From JBDZUZ01 sp040255445 (GTDB lineage Bacteria; Planctomycetota; Phycisphaerae; Phycisphaerales; UBA1924), in NCBI GenBank assembly GCA_040255445.1, contig JBDZUZ010000092.1, positions 1-15,684 on the forward strand: DNA of 15,684 bases, written 5' to 3'. This document shows, in pieces, positions 14,500 to 15,684 of this stretch. Position 1 is the first letter of the stretch. The number at the start of each line of letters is the position of its first letter. The notes under the pieces are model-generated. The model ran no database searches. It was not told where the DNA came from and saw nothing but the letters and a program-made list of their open reading frames with translations. The position numbers were made by a program, and so were the translations under genes.

Positions 14500-14650
14500 C
14501 GATCACCTCCGGGCTTTCGCCGCTGGTACGGCTTGCGGCCGTTATCAGATTTCCATCCGTCAGTTACCCTAGCCACCTCTCCCTTCCTTTATTTGACCGT
14601 CTTTCTTACTGATTCGCGGCAGGTGCCCCGGCCATGCCCCCGCTCGTCGT
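14500..14650 (-). other. Upstream region of the lipoprotein gene
   Basis: This 151-base gap has an AT-richer centre and, nearest the lipoprotein start, a possible 5' leader with a GCCGC/GCGGC stem just before the strong GGAGGTGAT site. A TGATAA hexamer near 14540 could be a -10 box, but no -35 box is convincing. The lipoprotein may therefore have its own promoter. Confidence 0.3.
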
Positions 14651-15547
14651 TCAGATCCTGAACTCTCTCGCCTCGAATTCCAGGCTCGGAACACGAAGAA
14701 TGCCGTTGACGCCGACCAGTACCCGGCCTCCGCACATCGGCTCGAAAGCCAGGTGCTGCCCCGGGATCGGGCGCGACTGCAGGACTTCACCGGTAAGCGG
14801 GTTCAGGACGAGGCCAACGTCACCGTCTTCTTTGGGGTAGGTTGAACGCTGCAACGCGAACAGTCGAGCCTCGCGGCCTATCGGCGTGAGGCATCTGATC
14901 CGCGTATCCTCGGGTGCAACTCGAGTCCACAGAATGTTTCCGCGAGTATCTAACCCTGTGATATCTCCGGTCGAGTGCTCGGTGACGGCCATCCATCCAT
15001 CGCCGAACGCGGCGAACACATAGGAATCGCCACCGTGAGTCGACGCGAACAGCGGCGCCTGGCCTAGCTCAGTCCGGTACTCTGTGGTGTACGACGCGAC
15101 CCTCCGAACGCCTCGTTCGAGGATCACACGATTATCTCGGCTATCGGCATGGGCTCCCACAACTCGTCCCAGCGTGGCGAACTCTTCACCCGTGAGAGCG
15201 TCAACCTCGGTACATCTTCCAGAAATCTGCACGATGAGCAGCCGTCGAGATGCAAAGCAGATGATCTCGTAAAGCTCCCGGATGCGCTCCCTCCTCCACA
15301 GGCGTCTACCTGTCCGCCATTCGTACGCTGTGACGCTTCCGCGCCCGAACTGTCCGAGCACGACCACGTCGTCGTCCGGAAGGAGCGCCACCTTCGTGCT
15401 TTGCTCAACTGGCTCCGGCAGGTGTGGCCCGAGGACTTCTCCGTCGATCGACACCATGGCCGCGCGGCCATCATTCATCGCGATGAGCAAGTCGTCGCGA
15501 TAAAAGTCAGTCTCTACCAAACAACAGAAAAGGCCCGATCTCGTCAT
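14651..15547 (-). CDS. Beta-propeller-like (PQQ/WD-type repeat) protein
   Basis: A 298-residue protein made of short beta-strand repeats. Blade-like units read DDLLIAMNDGRAAMVSIDGE, VTAYEWRTGRRLWRR, TEVDALTGEEFATLGR, TGDITGLDTRGNILWTRV and LVLNPLTGEVLQSRPIPG. These have the form of PQQ-like quinoprotein propellers, in which each blade ends in a D/N-x-x-T/R-G turn and Trp. No quinone-binding or catalytic residues can be assigned, and there is no signal peptide from this start, so it may be a cytosolic scaffold or sensor. I chose ATG 15547 because it overlaps the stop of an upstream open frame by ATGA, implying coupled translation. A TTG at 15619 in the same frame is possible but has no ribosome-binding site. 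The visible blades number about five or six, fewer than a standard closed ring of seven or eight, so the propeller could be small or divergent. Confidence 0.75.
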   Translation of the reverse strand: MTRSGLFCCLVETDFYRDDLLIAMNDGRAAMVSIDGEVLGPHLPEPVEQSTKVALLPDDDVVVLGQFGRGSVTAYEWRTGRRLWRRERIRELYEIICFASRRLLIVQISGRCTEVDALTGEEFATLGRVVGAHADSRDNRVILERGVRRVASYTTEYRTELGQAPLFASTHGGDSYVFAAFGDGWMAVTEHSTGDITGLDTRGNILWTRVAPEDTRIRCLTPIGREARLFALQRSTYPKEDGDVGLVLNPLTGEVLQSRPIPGQHLAFEPMCGGRVLVGVNGILRVPSLEFEAREFRI

Positions 15548-15684
15548 CGAAAAACACTTTCGGCGTGTACCGACTCCGCCTTCCGATCCCTCCGCAGCCG
15601 TTTCGGAAACGTCGACCAATCGAACACCAAGCTACCGATCCGCCGCCCCACATGCCCCTCCGCGTCTGACCCGAGCCTGCCCAC
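15544..15684 (-). CDS. 3' end of an unrecognised upstream gene (cut by right edge)
   Basis: One minus-strand frame is open from the window edge to a TGA at 15544-15546. It gives 46 residues with a protein-like composition (GRLGSDAEGHVGRR, LVFDWSTFPKRLRR, ESVHAESVFR) and G/C-rich third positions. Its stop overlaps the ATG of the propeller gene as ATGA, the usual sign of two coupled genes. The fragment is basic and polar with no membrane segment. Nothing in it identifies the family. It would be the first visible gene of a propeller-containing operon. Confidence 0.62.
   Translation of the reverse strand: MGRLGSDAEGHVGRRIGSLVFDWSTFPKRLRRDRKAESVHAESVFR

Noticed and set aside
15548..15619. 24-codon N-terminal extension of the propeller protein from TTG 15619
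   Set aside because: No ribosome-binding site, a rare start codon, and it would overlap the apparent end of the upstream gene. The ATG at 15547 has an ATGA overlap instead.
15520..15653. Alternative ATG in a third frame near 15653 with a GGAGG-like run before it, suggesting a frameshifted propeller N-terminus
   Set aside because: The frame stops after about 48 codons with an Arg/Gly-rich sequence, and the ATGA-linked frame explains this DNA better. It could be reconsidered if homologues show that N-terminus.

Overview
The window is very GC-rich over its first 13 kb, with strong G/C preference at third codon positions. It reads as a chromosomal segment of a planctomycete, possibly of the class Phycisphaerae. 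The best lineage clue is the secreted protein at 2531-4720. It ends in two Asp/Gly-rich calcium-loop repeats and a terminal Gly-Gly-Cys, the dockerin-like tail I associate with Planctomycetota. The placement is inference, because no rRNA or other phylogenetic marker is present. I saw no tRNA, rRNA, CRISPR array, transposase or integrase.

Layout of the GC-rich part: (1) a CstA-family transporter on the minus strand, cut by the left edge; (2) divergent from it, psuG for pseudouridine-5'-phosphate glycosidase; (3) a large exported dockerin-tailed protein; (4) convergent with that, a stand-alone CheY-like receiver protein on the minus strand; (5) divergent from the receiver, a small uncharacterised protein followed by a DacB/PBP4-type D-Ala-D-Ala carboxypeptidase; (6) a long UbiD-family decarboxylase on the minus strand whose stop codon lies two bases from that of dacB; (7) divergent from ubiD, a class I methyltransferase, then an ABC ATPase and its ABC-2 permease, which overlap by ATGA. 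These are mostly separate housekeeping, envelope and transport functions. The only firm operon is the ABC pair. The methyltransferase may share its transcript.

From 12942 to 13504 there is no convincing gene. This stretch holds a cluster of three strong hairpins, two of which share the core GCCCCGGCAGGGGC. It looks like a dispersed intergenic repeat. One minus-strand frame stays open through it and has a coding-like end.

From about 13500 to the right edge the base composition becomes more balanced, and all genes are on the minus strand. They are a 93-residue protein with two CxxC pairs, a 162-residue lipoprotein, a beta-propeller-like protein, and the 3' end of an unrecognised upstream gene that overlaps the propeller gene by ATGA. 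This is an accessory-looking block and is the least explained part of the window.

The most interesting general signal is at three adjacent genes (ubiD, the methyltransferase and the ABC ATPase). None has a ribosome-binding site, and each has a TANNNT hexamer 5-7 bases before its ATG. That is the geometry expected for leaderless transcripts. The other genes mostly have clear GGAG-type sites.
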